Assembly (NCBI GenBank): GCA_964016875.1 | Contig: OZ024722.1 | Span: 15,568,576-15,632,575, forward strand | Direction: 5' to 3' | Source: Fallopia convolvulus | Taxonomy: Eukaryota > Streptophyta > Magnoliopsida > Caryophyllales > Polygonaceae | Length of the DNA: 64,000 nt | Shown: piece by piece, positions 31,914 through 43,581 of the stretch | How positions within the stretch are numbered: the first letter of the stretch is position 1 | Layout: each line of letters starts with the position of its first letter | The notes under the pieces: model-generated | What the model saw: the letters and a program-made list of their open reading frames with translations, nothing else | Database searches by the model: none | What the model was told of the DNA's origin: nothing | Program-made: the position numbers and the translations under genes

Positions 31914-34745
31914 TAAATAAAAATTAGAATTTTAAGAGAAAGATATCAAGTTGTATAAACATATTTTTTGTTAAGCAAAGAGAATTATTATAAAAATATT
32001 TTTGAAATAAAAGTTTTATTCTTTAAAAAGATATTAAGGATAAATATTAATATCAAGGGCATTTTTTGTTCATTTCTTAAACTAGAGTAGTGGTTTATGT
32101 AAATTCTTGAAAATAGATTCAAGAATAGGGGGATCTTCTTCCCCACCTTGCTCTTGAACTTCAAATGAGAAATTCAAGCTCATTTCTAAACGGAAATGGA
32201 TTCCGTAAAAGCCTATTTGTCACTTTCTTCACCCTCTACAAGTTCCTTCAATCAATTCGGAGTCATTCAATCAAAATCATCCCGAAAATCTCGTTCTAGG
32301 TCAAATGTAACGTTTTTGTAAAATCGTTCAAATTAAATCTGAATGGATGAGGATAAGGTCGGAGTTAAAAAGGAAAAGATATAAAAGAATCAATGGAGTG
32401 AATTAGGGGATCAATCCCAATGCAATTACAAGATAAATCACCCATAAATGGGCGAAATCAACGGGATTGTGTCCAAGGCTTTAATGGAGGATTTCGGGCT
32501 CGTTTTTGGAGCGTTGAAGCTCATTCATGGCCCTATAAATAGCTCATCCCATTGCCTATCTAACCTTAAGCAAAATCACTCCCTTTCCAATCGGAATTTG
32601 GTAAAAAACCGATCTAGAAACCCATATAAAAACCAGTCTCTGTTTTCGAACATCCTCACCGGATCTGCCTCTTCAGCGGCGTTTTTCGGCCAACACGGAC
32701 CACCTCAGCCACCGATTCTGCCAAACGTTTGTAGGGTTGCTCGTCCCAGTTCCAGCGACACCTCACTCGCCTCGAACTGATTCTAGACGAAGGAGAACAA
32801 AGCTTTTGAAGTCGGAGACGCGCATTGTTGTTGTTGTACGTAGCAGGCTCGCGTGCCCGACCCGACCCGTTTGGCTTGCCTCCTTACCCATTTTTTTGCC
32901 TTATTTTATGATATTTTATTAATTGGGGTGTTTAAAATAAAATAAATATTGTTAAATCTTAATTTTAAGATGTTAAAAATATTTTTATGATATTTTTATG
33001 AAAGAAAAGTAGAAAGTATATATTTTTATAAAATTTGCAAATAGAAAGCAAATGATGAATATTATTGATTTTATGTCTTGGAAACATGTACTTTGCAAAA
33101 GGATATGATTTTTATTGAAATAGCATATGGGTAAATATTTTAATTAATTTGTATGCATAAAGATAAAGAATCTACAATATGCAATACAAAGAAATTAAAA
33201 AGGTCCTACATTAATAAAGAAATATTTTATTAATCTTAATAATACAAGTTTATTCGAAATATAAACTTAGATGATTCATAAGAATTCAACTTACGAGGAA
33301 AATTTGAACAAAATAATTTTTTATAATTTATTTTGTATCTTATGTATGAATCAGGAAAAGGAAATCAATCGTTCGATTGCAAGCTCGTGTAAGATAATTT
33401 TCGCTCGCCTTCGAAACAAGGCAAGTGGTGGTTCGCTCTCATATTTTATCGTGAATACTTTTATTCATGTTTGCATGTTGTGTTGGGAACGCTTGTTTGA
33501 ATAAAATGAACTTAGGTTATTATAGAAATTATGACCATGTTGAAACGTATAAATGAATTCGGGTTTCTTATGCATAGAAATAATGAACCACGGTAGCTTA
33601 TTGTTATTATTCTTACTATTATGCGCTAGTGGATATATTTAGGTTGCAATGTGTGTGCACCTGTTTGTTTCACGATCTCATTTTGAGATTCGTTGTTTTG
33701 GACTAGTGTAGAATTAGGGGTGGGGGTTCACTAATCCCTGAACACCTCTTTATAATATTTTGCAATAGGATGGACCTAGACCCTAATGTTGGTCATGACC
33801 CTGCTCGATAACTGCTTTGAAGAGTGTTTGACACCTAGCTAGTGCCTTGTATCGAGACTTAGGAACCCTTTACGCCCTTTGTGGGATTCTATATCTTATG
33901 GCATATCGTGTTGTCGTCTTAAAATCTACCAACTTGAATGCAAGGATTTGTAATTAAAGAAGATAAGTGCTAGTGCACACCCATTAAAACGTGTTCGGGG
34001 TGGTGACTACAACTTTGAAAACCACTCTAGCTCCCGACTTTGATAAATCTATCTTCCAATCTGAATTCGGACAACACGCATTCAGTGAGGTTGGTCGTAT
34101 ATTTGATAAGTCGACGGAGGCTTTTCAAAATCTTGGCTGATAACTAAAGTTCCCAACATAACCTTTCCCAATCTTAAGGAACCATAGCCTTGTGGTGTCC
34201 TAATCTCTTTTCATTATATTTCTGATTCCGTGAAATTATTTGGGTTATGCCATCGACTGGCTTTCATTCGGAGACCGATGGTCATAATGCAACTAAGGCC
34301 ACAAGAACCTCACATAAAATTCCACTTGCGTAGTCTTTCATTAGATTGACCAACCGCTTTATTTCTTTTGCATGGCCGACTGGTGTCAACCGTCTCTATA
34401 CGGAACATTAAGGAGTAAAGGAGTGGTAATCCGAGATTGAAGAAGTTAAAGACTTTTTAAGTTTCTCTTGGAGTAATTTGTTTATTATTTTATGGTCGAG
34501 ATCCTTGCTCTGTAAGGACCGCCTTCATGAATTTTACTTCCACTTTGTTCACTAATATTTATTCTCACTTTTCCGCAAGGATTTGAATTATTCAAGATTG
34601 TGAAATTTGAAATTTTTGTTTGAATATTTATTGAATTATCATTATTATTTATACCTTCAATACTGTGAAAGCTATGGCTGGCTTCGGAGTGTAAATTCCG
34701 AGGTCACTGGCGGTAATATCTTCGAGGGAAAAACGGGGGTGTTAC
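31914..34745 (+). mobile_element. truncated chromovirus LTR (plus strand)
   Basis: Reverse-complement relative of 43582-46592 over nearly its whole length. It ends '...cgagggaaaaacgggggtgttac' at 34745 and contains the LTR TATA box TATAAATA at 32534-32541. The first couple of hundred bases of U3 are missing: at 31914 it joins the previous unit abruptly. The open frame at 32448-32780 has a counterpart in the other LTR but runs across the TATA box, so I do not regard it as a gene. Probably a decayed solo LTR. Confidence 0.8.
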
Positions 34746-34746
34746 T

Positions 34747-37727
34747 ATGATGAGGTAAAATCTTTGCTTTAATCTAGAAAATTAGGGAAGTAAAATATCC
34801 CGATTGGTTGGCGATTGTGTTTATCGTGAAAAAGAAAAATGGGAAGTGGTGTGTTTGTGTCGACTTCACCGATTTAAACAAAGCATGTCTCAAAGATTCA
34901 TTCACATTGCCTCATATCGACGCAATGGTGGATGCAACAATGGGACACGAGCTTTTGACTTTCATGGACGTGTTCAGTGGCTATCATCAAATAATGATGC
35001 ACCTTGACGATCAAGAAAAGACCGCATTCGTAACAAATCAAGGGACTTATTGTTATAAAGTTATGCCTCTCAGATTAAAAAACGCAGGTGCTACTTGTCA
35101 GAGATTGGTTAATAAGATGCTTTAGGAAAAGCTGGGGGATACGATGGAAGAGCACATCGACGACATATTGGTTAACTCCATGAAAGCAGAAGATCACATT
35201 CGACATTTGGAGGATGCATTCTAGATTCTACGGAGTTACCAGATGAAGTTGAACCCAACCAAATGTTCCTTCGGAGACACATCGGGTAAATTCCTTGGGT
35301 ATATAGCGATGCAAAGGGGAATCGAAGAAAGTCCAGACCCAATCAAAGAAATAATGGAGTTACAATCACCAAGATGCGTCAAACACGTTCAAAAGTTGAC
35401 AGAACGAGTAGGAGCACTCAACAGGTTCATATCCAGATCCTCAGACAAGAATAAGATATTCTACAACATTCTGAAGAAAAACAAGTCATTCGAGTGGACA
35501 TAAGTGCATGAGGAAGCTTTCCAAGAATTAAAGAGGTACCTATCTCAGCCACAGATATTATCCAAATCCAAACTAGGAGAAATGTTGTACATTTATTTGG
35601 CGGTCATGGAGGCAGCTGTAAGCGCCATCTTGATTCGAGAGGATGATGGGAACCAGTTACCCATTTACTATGTAAGTAAAACTCTACTTGATGGGTATGC
35701 TAGGTATTCGCCCGTCGAAAAACTCGTATTGTCTTTGGTAATGGCGTCCATTAAGTTACGTCCTTATTTTGAAAGTCATTCTATTACTGTGAGGACTAAC
35801 TTTCCGGTGAAGAGTGTCATGTCAAAGCCAGAGTTATCAGGTTGCTTGGTAAGGTGGTTAATTCACCTCAATGGGTATGACGTCGCTTACAAACCGCACA
35901 CATCAATGAAGTCTCAAGCTCTGGCGGATTTTGTGGCTGACTTCACTCCTACCTTTCCAGAAGAAGAAGATCAAGAAATATTACAGGTTGAAGGGTCACT
36001 AGGCACCGGCAAATGGTTGATGCACACGGATGGAGCGTCAAATCAAGTAGGCATAGGGTAGTCCTGAAGTCACCACAGGGGGATAGGATAGCCCAAGCTG
36101 TTCGTTGCATGTTCAAAGCCACAAACAACGAAGCAGAGTATGAGGCACTCATCGTAGGATTAATCATTGCCAAGGAGTTGAATGTGCAGGAAATCGAGGT
36201 AATATGTGATTCGTTACTCATTTTCAATCAAGTCCCGAATTCGTATGTTGCCAGAGATTCAAAAATGAAGGCGTACTTAGAGAAAGTCCAGGGAATTATC
36301 AGGGGCTTCAAGCATTTCGAGATAAAACAAGTGCCTCAAGATGCTAACGCGCAAGCAGACGCTCTAGCAAATCTTGGATTTGCGATTGATCCGAGAGAAT
36401 ACGACAGGATACCATTTGTACATCTGGACACACCTTATATAACAAAAGAGGTAGAAGTGTTCGAGGTCCGAGACTCCGACACAACCATTTCATGGGTAAC
36501 ACCTTACTTAATGTGGTTACAAGATGCAATCCTACCGGATGATAAAGAAGAAGCTCGACGACTCGAGGTAAAAGCTTATACTTTCACTATTAAGGATAAC
36601 ATTTTATTCAAGTGGATGTCTTCAGGGTTATACACACAATGCGTGAAGAGAACGAAGTGCATGAGGTGTTACAGGACATTCATGACGAAGAATGCGGAAA
36701 CCACACTGGGGTCGCAATTTGGCAAAGAAAGCAAGCAGGATGAGCTACTACTGGCCTACTATGAACAAAGACGCAATAGAGTTCGCTCGAAGGTGTGACG
36801 CGTGCCAGTGTCATGGACCAATTCCACATCAACCACCGGAGTTGTTGCATCCCATAACATCCCCTTGGCCATTCATGAAATGAGGGATGGACATTGTGGG
36901 GAAACTTCCTCCAGCTTCGGGACAACGTGTTTACATATTGGCCATGGCTGACTATTTCTCTAAATGGATCGAAGCCGAAGCTTTAAAAGAAGTAAAAGAA
37001 ACACATGTCATCTCTTTTATTAACAGAAATATCCTCAGCAGTTTTGGCGTACCATCAACCATTATTTGTGACAACGGCTCACAGTTTATTAGTGAAAGAA
37101 CAAGGTCTTTTTGCTAGCAATACAACATTCAGCTTGTGATGTCCACTCCGCGATATCCTCAAGCCAATGGTCAAGTGGAAGCATGCAATAAGGTGATCAT
37201 GAACAGCTTGAAGAAACGCCTTAAGGAAGCTAAGGGAAGATGGGCCGACGAGTTACCCCTTATTCTCTGGTCAGATCGGACGACTCCCAAGACTGTTACT
37301 GAACATACACCTTTCTCGTTGGTGTATGAATGCAAAATCATGTTACGAGTTGAGATAACTCTGCCTACAGCCTGTTACGGTCTTACTATTGAGGAGTCTA
37401 ATCGAGACAACTTGTTCCACCACTTGGATACAATTGACGAGTTACGAGATGAAGCATCTATTCGTATGGCGACGTACAGACAGAGGGTGGTTCGGAGCTA
37501 CAACAAATACGTTTGAGCAAAGGTGTTTCAAGTAGGTGATTGGGTACTAAGAAAGGTCTTCCAAAATACCCAAGAGATAAATGCTAGCAAACTTGGAGCT
37601 AATTGGGAAGGACCTTATTAGATCACAAAAGTTGTTGGGCAAGGGGCTTACGAGTTAATTTCCCACGACGGAAAGATAGCCCTAAGGAGTTGGAACGCGA
37701 CGAACCTTAAATTATACCACTTTTGAG
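34747..37727 (+). pseudogene. Tat-lineage gypsy pol (RT, RNase H, second RNase H, integrase), broken
   Basis: Starts inside RT ('IREVKYPDWLAIVFIVKKKNGKW'). RT shows 'CVDFTDLNKAC' and 'MDVFSGYHQI', with the active site reading HIDDIL (usually Y-x-D-D) near 35156-35173. RNase H region: 'LPIYYVSKTLLDGYARYSPVEKL'. A second, archaeal-type RNase H follows: 'LMHTDGASNQVGIG' and 'ATNNEAEYEALIVGL', the hallmark of the Tat/Ogre lineage. Integrase: C-DA-C of the zinc site, then 'GMDIVGKLPP' (D), 'CDNGSQF' (D) and 'NGQVEAC' (E). At least eight stops or frameshifts. The upstream half (gag, protease) was replaced or cut by the LTR ending at 34745. Confidence 0.9.
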
Positions 37728-38255
37728 AAAATTCAAGCAAGTCGCAACAAGGTACACATTTTTCACTCGATACTACTTATCAAATTCATTTACATTGTTT
37801 TACGGTACACACATGGAGCAACAACAACATTACAAAAAACTAACAAGGGACGCCTTGTGACGTTACATGCCAAAACATGGCCCTTGCCTTACAATCAGGC
37901 TACAATGTGCACACAATAACTAGTCACAAGATGCAAGAGACGAGAAACACGTTAATGACTCTAGAGCAAGAGGAGTCTAACACAACAGAGACATATGTGT
38001 AATCAATTCAAGCTTTATTATTAATAAACATAAGTACTTTACATCTCTGAGTTCTATCTCATTACACATCTCTCTCTCTCTCTCCTAGAATCGATTACAA
38101 AGCGCTATTACAATGTAACATGATCAAACAGTTTTCTGTCCAAATGCATTAATCTCCATTTAGTGACGCTTGCGTCCGATCTAGTACAACCTACAAAACA
38201 AACACGCAAACAAGCAAAACACTACACAAATATGCAACATTCACAAAAGACTCTT
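37728..38255 (-). other. 3' region of the Tat element with end of its antisense gene
   Basis: After the pol stop there is AT-rich sequence with a (CT)n run near 38071-38083. On the minus strand 'gttttgtag|gttgtactagatcgg' at about 38192-38200 looks like an acceptor leading into a short last exon (LDRTQASLNGD then stop). It matches the logic of the exons at 42685-43576. Confidence 0.4.
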
Positions 38256-39623
38256 AGAGCATGTTTCTATTCTCTTTTCATGCATTTCTAGCTAGATTTT
38301 TACCTTAATTTGTAGTTTGTTTTATTTAAGTTTAGTTCGGAATCTACGCTCTTTTGTGCTTCATTTCAAGATTGAGGTGATTGAAAGGTGAGCTTGGTGG
38401 GTGTCAAGCCAGGGACAAAAACTATGGAGCTAGGAACAAGTGCAAGGAATGAAGAAATCGTAGAGAGCATTGAAGTGTAAACACACGAGGATAGGCACGA
38501 CTAAGGATAGGCCAGCGCGGAGGCGCTCAGGAGACGCAAACCGCGCCGAGGAGATGGAAGTCACTGATGGCTGAACGCGGTCAAGGAGCCGATAGCGCGA
38601 CCGCGCTCCTACATGTCAAACCACACCTAATGTCGCGTTGATCTGACGCTAATTCCGAGGCTTCGTTTTATCTTTTAGTTATTTTTTTGTTATTTTAGGG
38701 TTTTTAGATTATGATATAAATACTCTTTAGGGTTTTATTTTGGAGGTCAAGCATTATTACGTTATTCAACTTTGGAGAGAACTTTGGGAGACAAAAAACC
38801 CTAGAGAAGAATTTGAAGAGAAACCCGACTCTTGTAAGTTTGATTGCTTCTTTAATGTCGTTTTCTAGCTAATTTTCCATGTCCAAATAGTTAGTTGAAG
38901 TTGTATACATGATTGCTTGTGAGATTTGAATTATTTCAATTTGCCTTGACTAGATTGAATTACTCCATGCTTAATTGATTAATTTTGATCAGGATTTTAA
39001 TAGATTGATCACCTATTTTGATTTCTAGGTTGAATTACAACTAGAATAACTTAATATACGGTGGAATTCAGTTATTCATGGATGAATCCTTTGATTAAAC
39101 TTATATACGGTGGAATAAGGTTAATCAAAGGAGGAGAATTCAATCACAAAACTTCATGAATATACGGTGGAATTTATGAACGATGTTTCTATTGAATGCT
39201 TTGAACTAATTTGCATGATCAATTTGACATAGAAGGTATTCTAGGATAATTGGTTAAAAGGTTATTAGAGACGTTGTATATTAATAACCACTTTGAGCTT
39301 GGATTCCATGAATTCACAATAGATTAGTCAAGGGAATTGAAATAAGAATAATCAAGGATCAATAATTATGTATGCAATGGATACGAAACTAGTTGGACGC
39401 TTTCTTTCTACTTGAAAACCCAATTATTTCACTTGTTTTGTTTTTGTTTTCTTAGATTAATAGCTTGAAATCTGAAAATCCCCTTTTATTACTCTAGTAA
39501 GATTATTTAAACACTGGAAATCTGAGTCTCTATGGTACGACCCTTGCTTTCACTATACTTAGGTTTGGAAGTTAGGATTTTTCTTCGACAACGCTTTTAC
39601 CACGACATAAAAGTGCTCGTCGA
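38256..39623 (+). repeat. 5' LTR of Athila-gamma
   Basis: Matches the 3' LTR from 'ttagagcatgtttct' on. It carries a gamma-family GC palindrome set at 38513-38610, including AGCGCG-AC-CGCGCT (38594-38607). Tandem-like 'tatacggtggaat' units lie at 39054-39175. It ends '...aagtgctcgtcga' just before the primer site. Confidence 0.78.
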
Positions 39624-39626
39624 ATT

Positions 39627-39645
39627 TGGCGTCGTTGTCGGGGAC
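39627..39645 (+). promoter_or_regulatory. primer binding site, tRNA-Asp type
   Basis: TGGCGTCGTTGTCGGGGAC, close to the alpha-element site TGGCGTCGTTGCCGGGGAA. Confidence 0.78.
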
Positions 39646-39928
39646 TCTACTCTTTCTAGTTGTTTACATAGTATTTCTATTTTTGGTGTTGTGAAGCAAT
39701 CTTACGGTTCATAACACCCGTGCTACTGATCCATGGCTTTGTTTGAATGTAGACAGATGCAGGATGAACACTTTCATGACTATTTTTAAGATATTAAGAC
39801 CATGTGTTTGAACATGGTACTTGGGGAATAAGATACAGTGATGGAGATGTAAACATGGGACTTATCCATGGTATGAATCTTGAGACAAGGGGATTGGCCG
39901 ACTACATGAGAAATGAGAGGCTTTATAT

Positions 39929-40345
39929 ATGGGATCTAAGGAATGTTGGGATTTCTTATCTTTCATGAGCCATCACAGCTTTTTGGTCGAATCATCTTCC
40001 CAACCACCCCATCCGGTTGATAAGTCTCTTGAGGATATAATCAGGGATCTCTCCAAAGTGGCAGATGTTATAATCATGGAGCACTGTGAGTCATGTTCTT
40101 CAAGTTTTCATTCCACAATCACATGCCCTTTTGATTTGTGTGAAAGGAGAGGTGGAGTCACATTGGAGTCAAACGATCATGAGTCAGACACTCAAATTCA
40201 AGTTGAGGAGCAATCTACTACACTTGATGTGAGTTATGAAGATGAACATGATATATATGTTCAGACTCCCGCTGTCATGGTGCATCCTATGTTAGGCCTT
40301 GACATCCCATGCTTTAGTTTCCCCACCTTCTCACATCTAAGATGA
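39929..40345 (+). pseudogene. gag remnant with CCHC zinc knuckle
   Basis: The frame reads MGSKECWDFLSFMSHHSF, then 'VDKSLEDIIRDLSKVADVI' and the zinc knuckle C-ES-C-SSSF-H-STIT-C, the same C-x2-C-x4-H-x4-C spacing as the beta gag. After it comes an acidic stretch. There is no capsid domain and no protease. The region 39730-39928 upstream has traces of coding ('FECRQMQDEHFHDYF') with stops. It could still make a small nucleic-acid-binding peptide, or simply be decay; I favour a derived gag remnant. Confidence 0.45.
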
Positions 40346-40664
40346 GGAGTCAAGACTACAACACAAGGTGGAAGATGAAGAATATATGGAATTCATCTTG
40401 GATAAAAGTGGTATTGTTGATAAGTGCTTTGATTCATACTGTAAGTAGTTTCTAAAGCCACCACTTGTGCTGAATTTATTTGAACAAATCTCATCTCATG
40501 AAAATTGGGCACACATGTTTGATAAATTAAAACTGTCTTTGAAAGTTATATTATGCATCTTTAATTTATCACTTTGTCACTTATGTCTTTTTGAGATGTG
40601 TGCACAGGGGTTTGACAGGTTGTTAAGGGCATTGACAATGTCTAATCTTGTCAATTCATGCTAA

Positions 40665-40711
40665 ACGTCAAGCTAATGACTTTAATTATCGCTTCTTGGG
40701 AGGCAACCCAA
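40665..40711 (+). promoter_or_regulatory. two-hairpin block, Athila-gamma
   Basis: ACGTC-AAGCTAAT-GACTT (one mismatch) followed by TTGGG-AGGCAA-CCCAA (perfect). Present although this element has lost everything from protease to integrase and has no recognisable ORF3. Confidence 0.68.
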
Positions 40712-40898
40712 TGCTTAGATAGATTTCCTTTTCAGTTAATCTCTTGCTTTTTAGGTAGTTTTTGGTGTGTGTTAGATACCTCATGTCTGAAGATTGATAA
40801 CCCGAAGAAGCCTCCACCACCACCACCACCAGAGGAGTAGATTTTAGAGCGTGCCAACTCTTATGGCGAGGTTAGTTTCTTTTTCTCATTACTTTTAT

Positions 40899-40937
40899 TT
40901 TACCTTGGGGACAAAGTAAAGCTTAAGCATGGGGGAA
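40899..40937 (+). promoter_or_regulatory. GNRA-type hairpin plus internal polypurine tract
   Basis: TTTACCTTG-GGGA-CAAAGTAAA folds with one C/A mismatch, then GCTTAAGCATGGGGGAA, matching this element's own 3' tract (AAGCATGGGGGAA at 42334-42346). A (CCA)n run at 40815-40830 just before it corresponds to the Pro-rich end of ORF3. Confidence 0.7.
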
Positions 40938-42333
40938 GGGAATTTTTGTTTTGTCATAAGTGCTTAGTTGTAGTTAGTTCATGTAGATGCATTTGCATGT
41001 TTAAATTATTGTTGTGCATTGATTAAAAAGCTTGAAAAATCCAATAAAAATTTGAAAAATTCAGAAAAAATTTTAAAAAAATATATTGCATTTTGGGATT
41101 CTTATTCCCCTTGGAACCACTTGTTTGTTGAGTGAGTATGATTTCATATCTCATGACTTGTCGGTTATTGATGAAAGTTCTACAAAAATTGCTTGATTAT
41201 GAAGGAGTATGCATGAACGTGGAAATTTGAGTTCTTTATGAAGTTCTAACCATTTAATACCTTGTGAGATCTTTTGGGCCTTTTATATGCTTATATTTGC
41301 ATGAAAATTCTTGAGTGTATCTCTTTGATTTTTTAAACTCTAGAACCTGCGTTTAGATTCTTTTTCAAGGCCACATTATATGTTTTAAATGCATGATGTG
41401 AAAGGGATTGAGGCAATTTTCTTAGCTCATTTATATCCTTATCTACCCTACATTATACCTTTGTTTTTGTAGCCCCATTGTTTTGAGCTTTATCCTTGAT
41501 TTTTAGCTCCAAAAAATTTATTCCTATCCAAATAAGCTTGACCCATATCCGGGAATTAGGATTTGACTAGGAGAGTTTTGTGAGCTATATGATGTGATTT
41601 GGGGTTTGTAGTGAAGTTGAAAAAGGTATAATTGAAGAGAATGTTGGAAGGATGATAAGGAAGTTAAGAATGTTGGGAAATTTCATTGAAGATCTTATAA
41701 GGGAAAGTTTGGTATGATTGGTTGATTGAGATGAGTTTTGTGTAAAATTTGCATATTTGTTCTTGTGAGAGAAGAAAAGGAAAAAAGATGAATCTCAAAA
41801 TAGGGTTTTGTGGAAAGAAAAGATGAGCAAAAAGAAATAAGTATTTTGAATGTAAGTGATGGGAAGAAAGGGAAAGTAAGTTGGTGAAATGCTTTGGGAG
41901 TGAGTGATGTTGTAATTTGAGTTTTAGTTGATTCTAGTTCCCGAATTTAGCACCACATGGCCAAATATGATCCCCCACCTACTTGTTTATACCTTGGCCC
42001 CGTTACAACCTTGAAAAAGCCCTCAAGATTTATGTTGTGCGTTTAATCATTTGTGGTGGAGATTTAGTACACTGATGCAAGCATATGGTAGTTGGCATTC
42101 AAAGATGATTTTTGAGCGAAAACACTTACCTTTTTAAACACTTGAGTGATGAGTGCAAACACATATACCTTGGTGAGGGTTAGAATGGATTAATGGCTTG
42201 GTTTGAAGCTTTCATTTGATGTATGCGACGATTTCATAGTTGAGTTTGAGTTTCTTGAATATGAATTGAAGTCATAGCTTGCTTGTTTGTGGTGTGATTG
42301 ATTTTATGTCTTGCTTGAGATCAAGCAAAGTTC
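40938..42333 (+). other. 3' untranslated region of Athila-gamma with conserved islands
   Basis: No gene. Shared islands with alpha and beta: A/T-rich 'gaaaaatt' units (41030-41082), 'ccttgtgagatcttttgggcc' (41261-41281), 'aagcttgacccatatccggg' (41544-41563) and 'ttagcaccacatggccaaat' (41947-41966). Confidence 0.6.
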
Positions 42334-42684
42334 AAGCATGGGGGAATTTGATAGAGCATATAGTTATAGGTTTTAGAGCATGTTTCTATAATCTTTTCAT
42401 GCGTTTCTAGCTAGATTTTTACCTTAATTCGTAGTTTTGTTTTGTTTTAGTTTAGTTCGGAATCTACGCTATTTTGTGCTTCATTGCAGGATTGAGGTGA
42501 TTGAAAGGTGAGCTTGGTGGGTGTCAAGCCAGGGACCGGAACTATGGAGCTAGGAACAAGTGCAAGGAATGAAGAAACCGGTAGAGAGCATTGAAGTGTA
42601 AAGACACGAGAATAGGCACGACTAAGGATAGGCCAGCGTGGAGACGCTTAGGAGACCCAAACCGCGCCGAGGAGCGGGACACCT
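42334..42684 (+). repeat. polypurine tract and truncated 3' LTR of Athila-gamma
   Basis: AAGCATGGGGGAATT (42334-42348) then TGATAGAGCATATAG. The LTR breaks off at 42684 after 'aaaccgcgccgaggag'. Sequence identity to 38256-38563 is high by eye. Confidence 0.8.
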
Positions 42685-43576
42685 CTAAGGACACATTTGT
42701 CGTCGATGCTATTTCAGCCTTTCATTTCTTCCGTGCTTCAACCCGCTCCATGGTGGTAAGGGCAGCAGTGGAGCGAGTAGTCCTTGAACCTAACAACATG
42801 CAAATACGCAGGGTCACACAAAATAAACTCGTCAATATTTAACAAATAGGAAAGGTGTCAATACTTACTTGACATCTCAGTATCTTGGGAGTCAACAAAG
42901 CACGCCTTCACAAGCTTTGGGTAAGATCTCTCTTCTGATGAAAGAGCTTCTATACGAGACACGAGTTGAGCTAACACCTTGCGAGGTTGGAAAGAATCAA
43001 GGTTCACTGCATCAAAAAACAAACATAGTCAAAGGTTAACGTCACCTAGAAGAACTAAGTTGAGCAAACAGAAAAAAACACTACCTGATGAACGCCAACG
43101 AGGTTTCAGAAAAAAAATATCGACTCCCAAAGAAGACAACTTTGCAAAGAAAAAATTGTTAGCCCAGCCCCGGTCTGAATTCGACATGTTGTAAATCAAG
43201 TCAGACTTGTTTTTTAGGGTTTTCAGAGTAAAATGACCCGGACCACCTTTGGAAAGACGGTAGTTGCAAAGGAAGTCGACAACTTTGAATGGGATATCAT
43301 GAGAAGAACATAAAAGATCGACAAATATGAGAAGCCTGTAAACTTGGGGAAGTACTTGCCCAGGCGACACATTAAGGGTAGCAAGGAAATCAATCACAAG
43401 AGGAGAGAAGGGAAAGCGGTGGCCAATGCGAAAGGGGTACTCGTACAAGCATACCCAGTCGTTGTTATAAGAATCGGCCCAAACACTAGGGGGAGGTAAA
43501 AAACCTCAGTATAGGCTGGAAATCCGACAGAGAAAGCAAAAGAGCTTGGCTCAACAGATGTACTGTCTCTTTGGTG
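42685..43576 (-). pseudogene. antisense spliced gene of the Tat element (gypsy-type transposon domain), middle exons
   Basis: Minus-strand gene. One exon (about 43560-43083) reads 'PSVWADSYNNDWVCLYEYPFRIGHRFPFSPLVIDFLATLNVSPGQVLPQVYR' in pieces, the pattern of the plant 'putative gypsy type transposon' domain, and ends with donor 'g|gtagtg'. The next exon (about 43008-42872) starts after 'tttttgatgcag' with NLDSFQPRKVLAQLVSRIEA and ends at 'tcaag|taagtatt'. A third (about 42800-42685) starts after 'ttgttag' with a basic region (MERVEARKK) and a stop. Its front is at 52884-53100 and its end near 38200; the gamma element and the chromovirus separate them. Extra antisense ORFs are known in the Ogre/Tat lineage. 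A frameshift near 43495 breaks it. Confidence 0.6.
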
Positions 43577-43581
43577 ATAAG

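Larger units (their letters stand above)
38256..42684 (+). mobile_element. Athila-gamma, small non-autonomous element, both ends truncated
   Basis: Direct repeats 38256-38563 and 42374-42684 are the remains of two LTRs. Inside: tRNA-Asp-type primer site (39627-39645), a small gag-remnant ORF, the two-hairpin block, the GNRA hairpin with internal polypurine tract, conserved 3' islands and a 3' polypurine tract (42334-42348). No protease, RT or integrase. The 5' LTR lacks about its first 25 bp and the 3' LTR stops after 336 bp, so no target duplication is visible. It lies inside the Tat antisense gene. Confidence 0.8.

Noticed and set aside
32448..32780. Possible conserved protein gene, with a counterpart at 45377-45862
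   Set aside because: It lies across the TATA box of a chromovirus LTR, and the two copies diverge with frame changes; shared LTR sequence explains the similarity.
38256..42684. Target duplication for the gamma element
   Set aside because: Both ends are truncated, so the flanking bases cannot be compared meaningfully.
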